From CAYXUW01 sp964468375 (lineage in GTDB: Bacteria; Planctomycetota; Phycisphaerae; Sedimentisphaerales; Anaerobacaceae): 15,552 bases of DNA. The stretch lies in NCBI GenBank assembly GCA_964468375.1, contig CAYXUW010000058.1:1-15552 (forward strand). Direction: 5' to 3'. Position numbers and translations under genes: made by a program. The notes beneath the pieces were generated by a model, which worked only from the letters and a program-made list of their open reading frames with translations, was not told where the DNA came from and searched no databases. This document shows, piece after piece, positions 7,397 to 13,718 of this stretch (within the stretch, counting starts at the first letter, position 1; each line of letters opens with the position of its first letter).

Positions 7397-8743
7397 TCAC
7401 TTTTCCTGCCGGATTCTTACGCTTTTTGCGTGCGCATCGAGTCCCTCTGCCTCAGCCAGACGAATAATATCTTTGGCGCTTTCAGCTAACTGCTTTTTGC
7501 TGTATTCGATAATACTCGTCGACTTAATAAAATCATTGGCGCTTAATGCGCTAAAGAATCTTGCACTGGTTCCCGTCGGCAATGTATGACTTGGCCCTGC
7601 CCAGTAATCCCCCACAGCAACAGGGCTGTAATCGCCTATAAAAATTGCCCCGGCATTTGTAATCTGTTCAGCGATTTTTCTGCTTTCATCACCGCACTGA
7701 ATCTGCAAATGTTCTGCCGTAAACTCATTAGCTTGTTCGACCAGGTTATCCATATTTGAAAAAACGGCGATACCGCTATGCGCTTTTAGGCATTCAATCG
7801 TTTCTTCAGACCGATTTAACCGCTCTACCTGCCTTTTAAGTTCATCGAGGACCTCTCCTGCAACTTTTTGTGAAACAGTAAATAAAAACGCACAACCCGG
7901 ATTATGTTCGGCCTGGCTCAACATATCGGCCGCGACCCATGCTGGATTTGCCTTATCATTGGCTATTATTAATACTTCACTCGGGCCCGCTATCGAATCA
8001 ACGCCAATTGTCCCAAACATCAATTGCTTTGCCGTCTGGACCCACTGATTACCGGGCCCGACAATTTTATCTACCTCTTCAATAGTTTTAGTCCCAAGGC
8101 TTAAGGCTGCCACAGCTTGGGCGCCGCCGATTCGATAGACCTCATCGATTCCCAACTCACAGCAAACGGCCAACGTTGTCGGATGAATAGATTCGTTGTA
8201 TCTCGGTGGTGAAACTACAACGATTTCTTTTACTCCCGCTACCTGGGCAGGAACCGCGCACATTACCACAGTTGATGGCAGTGGTGCCGATGCGCCGGGC
8301 ACACATATTCCCACTCTTTTTATGGGTGTGTATCTTATGCCGGTTGCTCCGAAGTTCCTGTTGTTTCCAACGAAGACTTCTTCCTGGTATTTGCGAACAT
8401 TTTTAATTGCCTGACGAATGGACGCCATAAAGTTGGTGTCAACTTCCTTATGGGCTTTTTTCAAATCTTCATCAGAGATGCGAAACTGCTCAGGTGTCAA
8501 TTCAACACCATCAAACCTTTTGGTGTCTCTTGCCACCAATTCATCGGCTATGTCTTCGTTTTTCGCAACTTCAGTAACTATCTCTTCGACCCTTTGTCTG
8601 TTTCCGATACCAAGAGCATCCATACCAAAATGTGACCATCCAAGCTTCGAGTAGAGAAACTTATCCAGCTTGCTTTGGAAGTCTGGCTGTTTATATGAAA
8701 TCATGATTTTGTCAAGTTCGTGAGGCATTGGTTTTATGTTCAC
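7397..8743 (-). CDS. hisD: Histidinol dehydrogenase
   Basis: Catalyses the last two steps of histidine biosynthesis, oxidising L-histidinol to L-histidine with NAD+ and a zinc ion. The expected residues are all present. Numbered from the GTG at 8743, the zinc ligands are Q277 and H280 (SQAEHNPG), D379 (VGDYWAGPSHTLPTG) and H438 (GLDAHAKS). The catalytic pair is E344-H345 (TAEHLQ). The nucleotide-binding region VGICVPGASAPLPSTV starts near 144. These align with E. coli Q259, H262, E326/H327, D360 and H419 at a steady offset of 18-19. The GTG at 8743 overlaps the upstream stop by four bases. An ATG at 8728 (five residues later) is an equal alternative, better spaced from AAGGTGA. hisD stands alone here, with no other his gene, as the last gene of a minus-strand cluster behind aconitase. 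Confidence 0.96.
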   Translation of the reverse strand: MNIKPMPHELDKIMISYKQPDFQSKLDKFLYSKLGWSHFGMDALGIGNRQRVEEIVTEVAKNEDIADELVARDTKRFDGVELTPEQFRISDEDLKKAHKEVDTNFMASIRQAIKNVRKYQEEVFVGNNRNFGATGIRYTPIKRVGICVPGASAPLPSTVVMCAVPAQVAGVKEIVVVSPPRYNESIHPTTLAVCCELGIDEVYRIGGAQAVAALSLGTKTIEEVDKIVGPGNQWVQTAKQLMFGTIGVDSIAGPSEVLIIANDKANPAWVAADMLSQAEHNPGCAFLFTVSQKVAGEVLDELKRQVERLNRSEETIECLKAHSGIAVFSNMDNLVEQANEFTAEHLQIQCGDESRKIAEQITNAGAIFIGDYSPVAVGDYWAGPSHTLPTGTSARFFSALSANDFIKSTSIIEYSKKQLAESAKDIIRLAEAEGLDAHAKSVRIRQEK

Positions 8744-9525
8744 CTTCCGAAGTTTTCGTGGCTGTAGGCCCTTGTTGCCCTCTGCAGAAGCAGATAATAT
8801 TCGCCCTTATACTGTGTTATAATCCCCGCTATATTGAATCTGACCGAGTCGGGCTCTCTGGACTGCTCGTATTGTGCCCGCTCCAGAACCTTGCAAAAAA
8901 GCAGCTTGATTGAGACCTGCTGGATATTGCGCCCGAGAGCATCGAGGACAAGTTCCGGCTCACCGTCAGCACTTTTCCCCACGCGCGCAGTCCTGTCAAC
9001 CAAAATGGAATCCTCTTTTAGCTCCAATCCCTCTTTCAACTGCTCACGGCGCAGCACCCGCCTTGTCCTGAGCTTACCCACTATCTCTTCCGGCATAGTT
9101 AATATATCATTCGGCTCATTAACCGGTATCCTGGTTTTTTGCTGAGATGCTTCCGCCCCCTCTGTTTCAGTTTGCTCATCGGCTGCAGTGATAGGCAGAA
9201 AGTAAACAGGGAATATAAAATTTCTGCCGCCATATTCTGTAACATTGCCCCAGAGTCGATAGCTTGCCTCGGAACGCCCCTTTGCTTCTTCAATCATTTT
9301 TTCCAATGTCGATGACGACAGCAGCTCGATAGCCGAGCCTGCGCTGATTCGGCCTCTGTCGTCGCTGACCTCCGAATAAAGTTCAAAGAACCATTTCCCG
9401 TCGGCGTCGATTAACTTGCCGTCGACCCCCGCCAGGCCGAAGCCATCCCGCAGCGGCGTTTGGCGAGCCGCACCCGTGCAGACTACAATAACGCTTATGA
9501 GGATTGCTAAAACGCTTTTGTTCAT
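8740..9525 (-). CDS. Secreted protein of unknown function with an internal duplication
   Basis: I do not recognise an established family. The 261-residue product starts MNKSVLAILISVIVVCTGAA, a typical Sec signal peptide. The most likely cleavage is after A20; the context of C16 is not a good lipobox. The mature part is about 240 residues with no further membrane segment. Two halves look related: IELLSSSTLEKM (66-77) then GNVTEYGGRNFIFP (93-106), against IKLLFCKVLERA (206-217) then GIITQYKGEYYLLL (234-247), with near-identical spacing. The linker (about 113-185) is acidic and charged. The ATG at 9525 lies nine bases after the LOG-family gene, and its stop overlaps the hisD GTG, so it is probably co-translated within the cluster. 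No ribosome binding site is obvious. A periplasmic or cell-surface role is inferred from the signal peptide only. Confidence 0.75.
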   Translation of the reverse strand: MNKSVLAILISVIVVCTGAARQTPLRDGFGLAGVDGKLIDADGKWFFELYSEVSDDRGRISAGSAIELLSSSTLEKMIEEAKGRSEASYRLWGNVTEYGGRNFIFPVYFLPITAADEQTETEGAEASQQKTRIPVNEPNDILTMPEEIVGKLRTRRVLRREQLKEGLELKEDSILVDRTARVGKSADGEPELVLDALGRNIQQVSIKLLFCKVLERAQYEQSREPDSVRFNIAGIITQYKGEYYLLLQRATRAYSHENFGR

Positions 9526-9534
9526 ATTAGGATA

Positions 9535-10048
9535 TTAGGTAGCTGTAATCAAATCTAAAATCTGTTTTGGCTCATCTGCCTGGTGAATGTATCGTTTGCT
9601 CTCCGGGTCGCAGCTTGCAACTAAATCAGCGAGCGGCCTCCAGAATCCGCCTACAAGTATAATCGGTTTATCCTCTTCGATAAAGCCCTTGTTTTTTAAT
9701 TCCCATACCTTTGCCAGTTCGAGCAGTGTCCCCGTCCCGCCGGGCAGCACGACATAAGCCTGCCCCAGCTTTATCAGCGTGTCGAGCCGCTCATCCAGCG
9801 AATCAGTAACGACCTCACGGCCGACGTATTCATTCGGCGTTCGTGCGAAAGCCGAGCAGGTAACGCCGATAATCTCCCCTCCNNNNNNNNNNTTTGGATG
9901 CGGCCAGCATTGTGCCGCCATATCCGCCGTTGGCGATGGTAAAACCCGCCCCAGCCAGCAATTTGCCCGTTTCATAGGCCAGTTTATAAATCGCATCTTT
10001 GGAATTTGCCTTAGCCGAACCGAAGATAGTGACCGTTTTATCATTCAT
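9535..10048 (-). CDS. LOG-family protein (putative nucleotide 5'-monophosphate nucleosidase), interrupted by an assembly gap
   Basis: A Rossmann-type member of the LOG/TIGR00725-like family, annotated in older work as lysine decarboxylase-like. Characterised members cleave nucleoside 5'-monophosphates (including cytokinin precursors) into base and ribose 5-phosphate. The N-terminal part (ATG at 10048) reads MNDKTVTIFGSAKANS and ends NGGYGGTMLAASK at the gap. The C-terminal part resumes GGEIIGVTC and contains the diagnostic PGGTGTLLE motif. The ten N bases at 9883-9892 leave the halves in different frames, so the run is not the true length; family spacing suggests about five missing residues. 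The intact protein would be about 171-173 residues, normal for the family. Its ATG overlaps the aconitase stop by eight bases (ATGAATGA), with no separate ribosome binding site, implying translational coupling. The break is most probably an artefact, not a pseudogene. Confidence 0.85.
9883..9892. other. Assembly gap (10 N)
   Basis: Ten undetermined bases inside the LOG-family gene. The coding frames on either side differ by one base if the gap is taken as exactly ten, so the length is a placeholder or an estimate. Confidence 0.99.
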
Positions 10049-12011
10049 TTGCTTTGTTGCGGGTGTAATTCAGCAAACCCGCTGAGAGCAGAATTCTTCT
10101 CTCCCTATCGGAAAGCTCCAGCGTGCCGACGAATTCGAACGAGCTTGTTTTATCGATGATTTTAACCTCGCTGCTGTTTTTTATCACTTCGAGCAGATTG
10201 TCGATTTCCAACCGGTCGCCGGGCTTGATTTTATCGTAGTCGGACGAGTCAGCGAATGCTATCGGCACTATGCAGAAATTAATCAGGTTGGCTTTGTGGA
10301 TTCGCTCTATACTCTTCGCAATCACAGCGCGAACGCCAAGATACATTGGGCAAAGCGCAGCGTGCTCTCTCGACGAACCCTGTCCGTAGCTCTCACCTGC
10401 CACAATGATACCGCTGATACTCTTTGTCTTTAATTCGAGTGCCCTCTGGGCAAAGGTTTCCTCGCCCGGTTTATTGAAGCAGTTGAAGACATACTTTGAA
10501 TATTCAGGCACATTTGAGCGTAATTTCAGAAAACGTCCGGCCGGCGTGATATGGTCGGTCGTTATTTTATCGCCGCATTTAATTAAGACCTGACCCAAAA
10601 GTTTTTGCGGCAGCGGCGGCGGTGTTTCCGGCACGACAATCGTCGGCCCGCGCAGAACTTCTATTTTTGTCGCCTCTTTTTCCTTCGGCGGCGCCTCTAT
10701 CATACTGTCATCGATAATAAATTCCGCAGGCAATTTCACCTCTGGATATTCTATCCCGAAAATCTTCGGCAGATCGCGAGGGTCGGTAATTTGTCCAGTC
10801 AAAACCGAGGCGACCGCTGTTTCAGGGCTTACCAGATAAACCTGATCGTCAGCCGTTCCGCTTCGGCCGGAAAAATTCCTGTTGAATGTGCGCAAGCTCA
10901 CCACATCGTCAGCTGGCGATAGCCCCTGGCCGATGCACGGACCGCAGCCCGATTCGAGAATGCGGGCGCCAGCTGAGATAATATCCGCCAAAGCCCCATT
11001 CTTCGCCAACATATTCAGCACCTCTCTGCTACCGGGAGCAATCGCAAATTCGACCATATTATTTATATGCCTGCCTTTAAGCACTTTCGCAACCATCATC
11101 AAATCGGCAAAGCTCGAGTTTGTGCAGCTTCCTATTATAACCTGCCCTGTTTTAGCCCCGGCTATTTTGGCAACGCTCTTCACGTCGTCCGGCGAAGACG
11201 GACAGGCCGCCATCGGCTCGAGCTCGGCCAGATTTATCTCGACGATGCGGTCATATTCGGCATCGGGGTCAGCGGACAACAGCTGATAGTCCCCTTCCCG
11301 TTTCTGGGCGGCGAGGAATTTTCTGGTTTCTTCGTCGCTGCCGAAGATGCTCGTCGTCACACCCAGCTCCGCCCCCATATTGGTTATCGTTGCCCGCTGC
11401 GGCACAGACAGCGTCGAAACGCCGTCACCGAAATATTCGACCGACCAGCCGACATTGCCCTTCGTAGTAAGTATGCTAAGCAACTTAAAAATAACGTCCT
11501 TGGCAGCCACCCAGTCACTCAATCTACCGGTCAGTTTGGCCCCTAAGACCTTTGGACAGCTCAAATAAAAAGGCCCGCCCGCCATAGCCACCGCCACGTC
11601 CAGCCCGCCGGCGCCGATAGCCAGCATTCCAATTCCACCCGCCGTCGGCGTATGCGAATCACTGCCCAAAAGTGTCGCACCGGGCTTGGCGAACCGCTCC
11701 AGATGAACCTGATGACAAATGCCGTTACCTGCCCGCGAATGGTAAACCCCTGATTTAGCAGCAACTGTTTGCAGATACAAATGGTCATTGTGGTTCTCCG
11801 GCCCGAAACCGGCTATATTGTGGTCAATGTAGCTGGCTGAAAGTTGTGTTTTAACTCTGCCGCCCCCCATCGACTCGAACAGCAGAAATGCTGTTGTCCC
11901 GGTGGCGTCCTGCGCAAGAGTTTGGTCGATCCGAACGCCGATTTCACCGCCGGCGATTGTGCCCTCGACCAGATGGCCGGATAATATCTTGTGTGTCAGC
12001 GTCTGCCCCAA
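10041..12011 (-). CDS. acn: Aconitate hydratase, compact Aquifex-type
   Basis: A [4Fe-4S] hydro-lyase interconverting citrate and isocitrate in the TCA cycle. The product has about 656 residues, much shorter than AcnA/AcnB and matching the compact Aquifex-type/mitochondrial-like group. Cluster ligands lie in GSCTNS (residues 294-299, C296) and SGCGPC (354-359, C356 and C359). Active-site segments DQTLAQDATGT, GSDSHTPTAGG, NRNFSGRSG and the C-terminal swivel-domain YGQGSSREHAA are all present. I chose the TTG at 12011. AGGAG (12019-12023) lies seven bases upstream, the family begins with a sequence like MGQTLTHKIL, and the alternative GTG at 12038 falls between the -10 box and the expected transcription start. 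It leads a minus-strand cluster and overlaps the LOG-family gene. Homoaconitase or isopropylmalate isomerase activity is less likely for a single-chain protein of this architecture. Confidence 0.93.
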   Translation of the reverse strand: MGQTLTHKILSGHLVEGTIAGGEIGVRIDQTLAQDATGTTAFLLFESMGGGRVKTQLSASYIDHNIAGFGPENHNDHLYLQTVAAKSGVYHSRAGNGICHQVHLERFAKPGATLLGSDSHTPTAGGIGMLAIGAGGLDVAVAMAGGPFYLSCPKVLGAKLTGRLSDWVAAKDVIFKLLSILTTKGNVGWSVEYFGDGVSTLSVPQRATITNMGAELGVTTSIFGSDEETRKFLAAQKREGDYQLLSADPDAEYDRIVEINLAELEPMAACPSSPDDVKSVAKIAGAKTGQVIIGSCTNSSFADLMMVAKVLKGRHINNMVEFAIAPGSREVLNMLAKNGALADIISAGARILESGCGPCIGQGLSPADDVVSLRTFNRNFSGRSGTADDQVYLVSPETAVASVLTGQITDPRDLPKIFGIEYPEVKLPAEFIIDDSMIEAPPKEKEATKIEVLRGPTIVVPETPPPLPQKLLGQVLIKCGDKITTDHITPAGRFLKLRSNVPEYSKYVFNCFNKPGEETFAQRALELKTKSISGIIVAGESYGQGSSREHAALCPMYLGVRAVIAKSIERIHKANLINFCIVPIAFADSSDYDKIKPGDRLEIDNLLEVIKNSSEVKIIDKTSSFEFVGTLELSDRERRILLSAGLLNYTRNKANE

Positions 12012-12040
12012 TTTCCTGCTCCTGAAAAACCAAAGCACAC

Positions 12041-12069
12041 AATCTAACAGGGCTGCCGTATTGCGTCAA
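12041..12069 (-). promoter_or_regulatory. Sigma-70-like promoter for the acn-hisD cluster
   Basis: On the minus strand, TTGACG (12064-12069, five of six) is separated by exactly 17 bases from TAGATT (12041-12046, four of six). Transcription would start near 12034, giving a leader of roughly 23 bases with the AGGAG site and the TTG start. An imperfect inverted repeat, GTATTGCG / CGCAAATAC (12058-12065 / 12072-12080), covers the -35 and could be an operator. Confidence 0.6.
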
Positions 12070-12138
12070 GCCGCAAATACGCCCCTCTATAAGAAACAAA
12101 CAGGAGCCAAACCTTGAGAATTGGTTTTGCTATTTAAC

Positions 12139-12174
12139 AAAAAAGCGGCCCTGTGCGTTTTATCACAGGGCCGC
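12139..12174 (-). terminator. Intrinsic terminator of the prepilin-like gene
   Basis: A perfect 11-base-pair GC-rich stem (12145-12155 with 12164-12174, GCGGCCCTGTG) encloses an eight-base loop. On the minus strand it is followed by six U residues (from 12144-12139), then G and two more U. It lies 35 bases past the prepilin-like stop codon. The U tract on one side only fixes the direction as leftward. It also insulates the aconitase promoter downstream. Confidence 0.92.
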
Positions 12175-12208
12175 CTGCAAAACGATTTCTGAGAATCCAG
12201 CTCGTCGC

Positions 12209-13210
12209 CTAAGTCCTGCCGTTGCTCTCGCTTACGAGAAACGAGTCATTCTCGCCCTTAGACACATCATATCCATCGTCTTTGGGATTCTCATCGTCAT
12301 AAATTTCACCCATCTCAGTGTCTTCCTGGTCTAAGTCGCCAGGCAAAGTACCGGTAGGCCAAGCTTTGTAGATGTTGTCATTTGAAAGACCAACGTTGGG
12401 ACGCTCCTTAAAATCTACATGTCCGTCATTGAACAAGATATTTTGCCCTTCTCGCTGGTGGCACGCCGAATTCATTGTTTTATCCGGGTCGCTTATGCCA
12501 GCAGGAGTTACGCCAGGGGTGCCCTGGTCCCAGCTTGGTGGTTCTTCGTTCGTGTTAACGCCATCTCTATAGCTGTCGGCGTTCCTGTCCAGATAAGGAT
12601 TTCTGTCTGCAGCCATCGGACAATCGGGTTTGCTGTATGAGCCGAGGGCATATCCTTTATCGTCTGCGACCGAGGCGGATCCGTGCGGAGAATGATAAGC
12701 GTAGCTGTTATATTCGCCCGGCCAGAGTGCAGAGGGCGGGGTGCCTGTTTTAGAACCGAAGTCCCAGACATCTGAGACGGCCTTATACACGGAAGGGTTG
12801 AGCTGGGGTGCCTCGGAAAGCTTAAACTCTCTTGATCCCGCGTCACCGCCGCAAATAAAGCTCGATGGCCCTATATCAGCATATTTTATCAGAAGATAGA
12901 GAGTGGACGTGACGGTTACTTCGTTCTGTCTGCCGTAAATTCTGGTCCTATCGTATTGCTCGGCCCATCCATCCAACTCTCCGTCTATACTCCACTTGCT
13001 CGCCGAACTAAGTCCTGAACGAGGATAGTCCTTGTACTCGTTGTTATAGAGCAACACTGCCCTGCCGATACCCGAGAGGTTTGTCCCGCAGACTATTCTT
13101 TGGGCGGACCGCCTCACCGCGTTTAGGGCGGGTAGCAAAATGCCCATCAGAACTGCTATAATCCCAATCACGACCAGCAGCTCAACTAATGTAAATCCTT
13201 TCCTTTTCAT
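12209..13210 (-). CDS. Type II secretion/type IV pilin-like protein with H-Xn-DG motif
   Basis: A 333-residue pseudopilin-like protein. The N-terminus MKRKG|FTLVELLVVIG is a class III prepilin signal: cleavage by prepilin peptidase after G5, F6 as methylated first residue, and E10 at the conserved +5 position, followed by a hydrophobic helix to about residue 29. A long variable domain follows, rich in Tyr, Asn and Asp, with four cysteines (41, 120, 198, 250). Near the end, H251 and the NDGHVDF segment (D262-G263) form the prepilin processing-associated H-X9-DG motif; the spacing here is ten residues. The final 45 residues are strongly acidic. Such proteins occur in large expanded sets in Planctomycetota; their job is not firmly known, and secretion or surface fibres are suggested. 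AGGAG (13218-13222) sits seven bases before the ATG. The gene is monocistronic, with its own terminator. Confidence 0.9.
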   Translation of the reverse strand: MKRKGFTLVELLVVIGIIAVLMGILLPALNAVRRSAQRIVCGTNLSGIGRAVLLYNNEYKDYPRSGLSSASKWSIDGELDGWAEQYDRTRIYGRQNEVTVTSTLYLLIKYADIGPSSFICGGDAGSREFKLSEAPQLNPSVYKAVSDVWDFGSKTGTPPSALWPGEYNSYAYHSPHGSASVADDKGYALGSYSKPDCPMAADRNPYLDRNADSYRDGVNTNEEPPSWDQGTPGVTPAGISDPDKTMNSACHQREGQNILFNDGHVDFKERPNVGLSNDNIYKAWPTGTLPGDLDQEDTEMGEIYDDENPKDDGYDVSKGENDSFLVSESNGRT

Positions 13211-13383
13211 TTTTTTTCTCCTTTATTTTCTTCGAGATTCACGTTCCCAGTTGCTCTCAAATTAACTTGGGTTATTTTCTTAATAAATAATTGCAGCTGA
13301 CGGGTGGGCCCCATTTGCGGCAGGCCGCGAACCGAAGGCCCCTGCAAAATCAAAATATGACGTTTCTTGCGAATCTCCTTAAG
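13207..13383 (-). other. Open frame without a convincing start, overlapping the prepilin-like start codon
   Basis: Fifty-eight sense codons are open between an in-frame TAA (13384-13386) and a TGA at 13207-13209 that overlaps the prepilin-like ATG as ATGA. The reading is protein-like and basic (for example RGLPQMGPTRQLQLF and ITQVNLRATGNVN). A perfect AAGGAG lies at 13375-13380 but no ATG, GTG or TTG follows at proper spacing; ATT at 13374 is immediately adjacent. In-frame TTGs at 13353 and 13347 and an ATG at 13314 (35 residues) lack ribosome binding sites. It may be a leader peptide, a decayed coding sequence or chance. Confidence 0.25.
13291..13347. repeat. Nested inverted repeat in the prepilin-like leader
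   Basis: The outer arms TTGCAG (13291-13296) and CTGCAA (13342-13347) pair perfectly. Inside them GGGCC (13306-13310) pairs with GGCCC (13337-13341), and GCGG (13317-13320) pairs with CCGC (13325-13328) around a four-base loop. The whole could fold into a GC-rich 57-base structure in an otherwise AT-rich intergenic region. No U tract follows on either strand (GCAATTATTT on minus, GCAAAATCAAAA on plus), so it does not look like a terminator. It lies about 80 bases upstream of the prepilin-like ATG, in what would be its 5' leader. Confidence 0.5.
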
Positions 13384-13398
13384 TTACCATTCATTCGT

Positions 13399-13427
13399 AT
13401 TTGAGAACAACCGGTTAAAGTTTACAA
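13399..13427 (-). promoter_or_regulatory. Possible promoter for the prepilin-like gene
   Basis: On the minus strand TTGTAA (13422-13427) and TCAAAT (13399-13404) are spaced by 17 bases, each matching four of six consensus positions. Transcription would start near 13392, giving a leader of about 180 bases that contains the nested inverted repeat. In an AT-rich region such matches arise by chance, so this is weak. Confidence 0.25.
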
Positions 13428-13527
13428 AACCGAAATCCTACGAACACCGTCGATAAAATCAGTTTTTCAAAGCCACTCTAAACGACAAAAATCAAGCCCA
13501 AAACAAAACTTTATCCGGCGGGCAGGT

Positions 13528-13557
13528 TTGAGGTATGATAAGTGAACTGAATATAAT
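13528..13557 (+). promoter_or_regulatory. Possible upstream promoter for the UDP-sugar pyrophosphorylase gene
   Basis: TTGAGG (13528-13533) and a perfect TATAAT (13552-13557) are 18 bases apart, on the strand of the downstream gene. A second TATAAT at 13570-13575 lacks a good -35. The leader would be about 155 bases. The rest of the 13348-13630 stretch is AT-rich and I see no gene in it. Confidence 0.35.
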
Positions 13558-13632
13558 AGCGTTTTAAGTTATAATAAAAGGGTCTTTCAAACCTACTCAC
13601 CTTGATTTAAACAATAGCACGTCATAGCAGTT

Positions 13633-13663
13633 TTGTCAATCAATTTTCGTCCGTTTCTATAAC
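13633..13663 (+). promoter_or_regulatory. Possible proximal promoter for the UDP-sugar pyrophosphorylase gene
   Basis: TTGTCA (13633-13638, five of six) and TATAAC (13658-13663, five of six) lie 19 bases apart, longer than ideal. Transcription would begin near 13670, after the in-frame TTG at 13668. This favours the GTG at 13719 as translation start. Confidence 0.35.
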
Positions 13664-13718
13664 TTTCTTGAAATTTTTTGCGATTTGCTTAAAATCTCTG
13701 TTTTTCAGGCCTGAAATC

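Noticed and set aside
7366..7410. Possible bidirectional terminator between alaS and hisD
   Set aside because: The only pairing found (CAGGA with TCCTG) is five bases with a very long loop inside the hisD end and no clean U tract, so I did not call it.
9535..10048. LOG-family gene as a true pseudogene
   Set aside because: The frame break coincides exactly with the N run and both halves keep conserved motifs, so an assembly gap of wrong length is the simpler explanation.
9779..10159. Plus-strand open frame crossing the N run
   Set aside because: It is antisense to the LOG-family gene and the end of aconitase, both of which are well supported on the minus strand.
13211..13718. tRNA, known riboswitch or CRISPR in the large intergenic region
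   Set aside because: I found no cloverleaf, no direct-repeat array and no match I recognise to common riboswitch cores; only the nested inverted repeat and promoter-like elements stand out.
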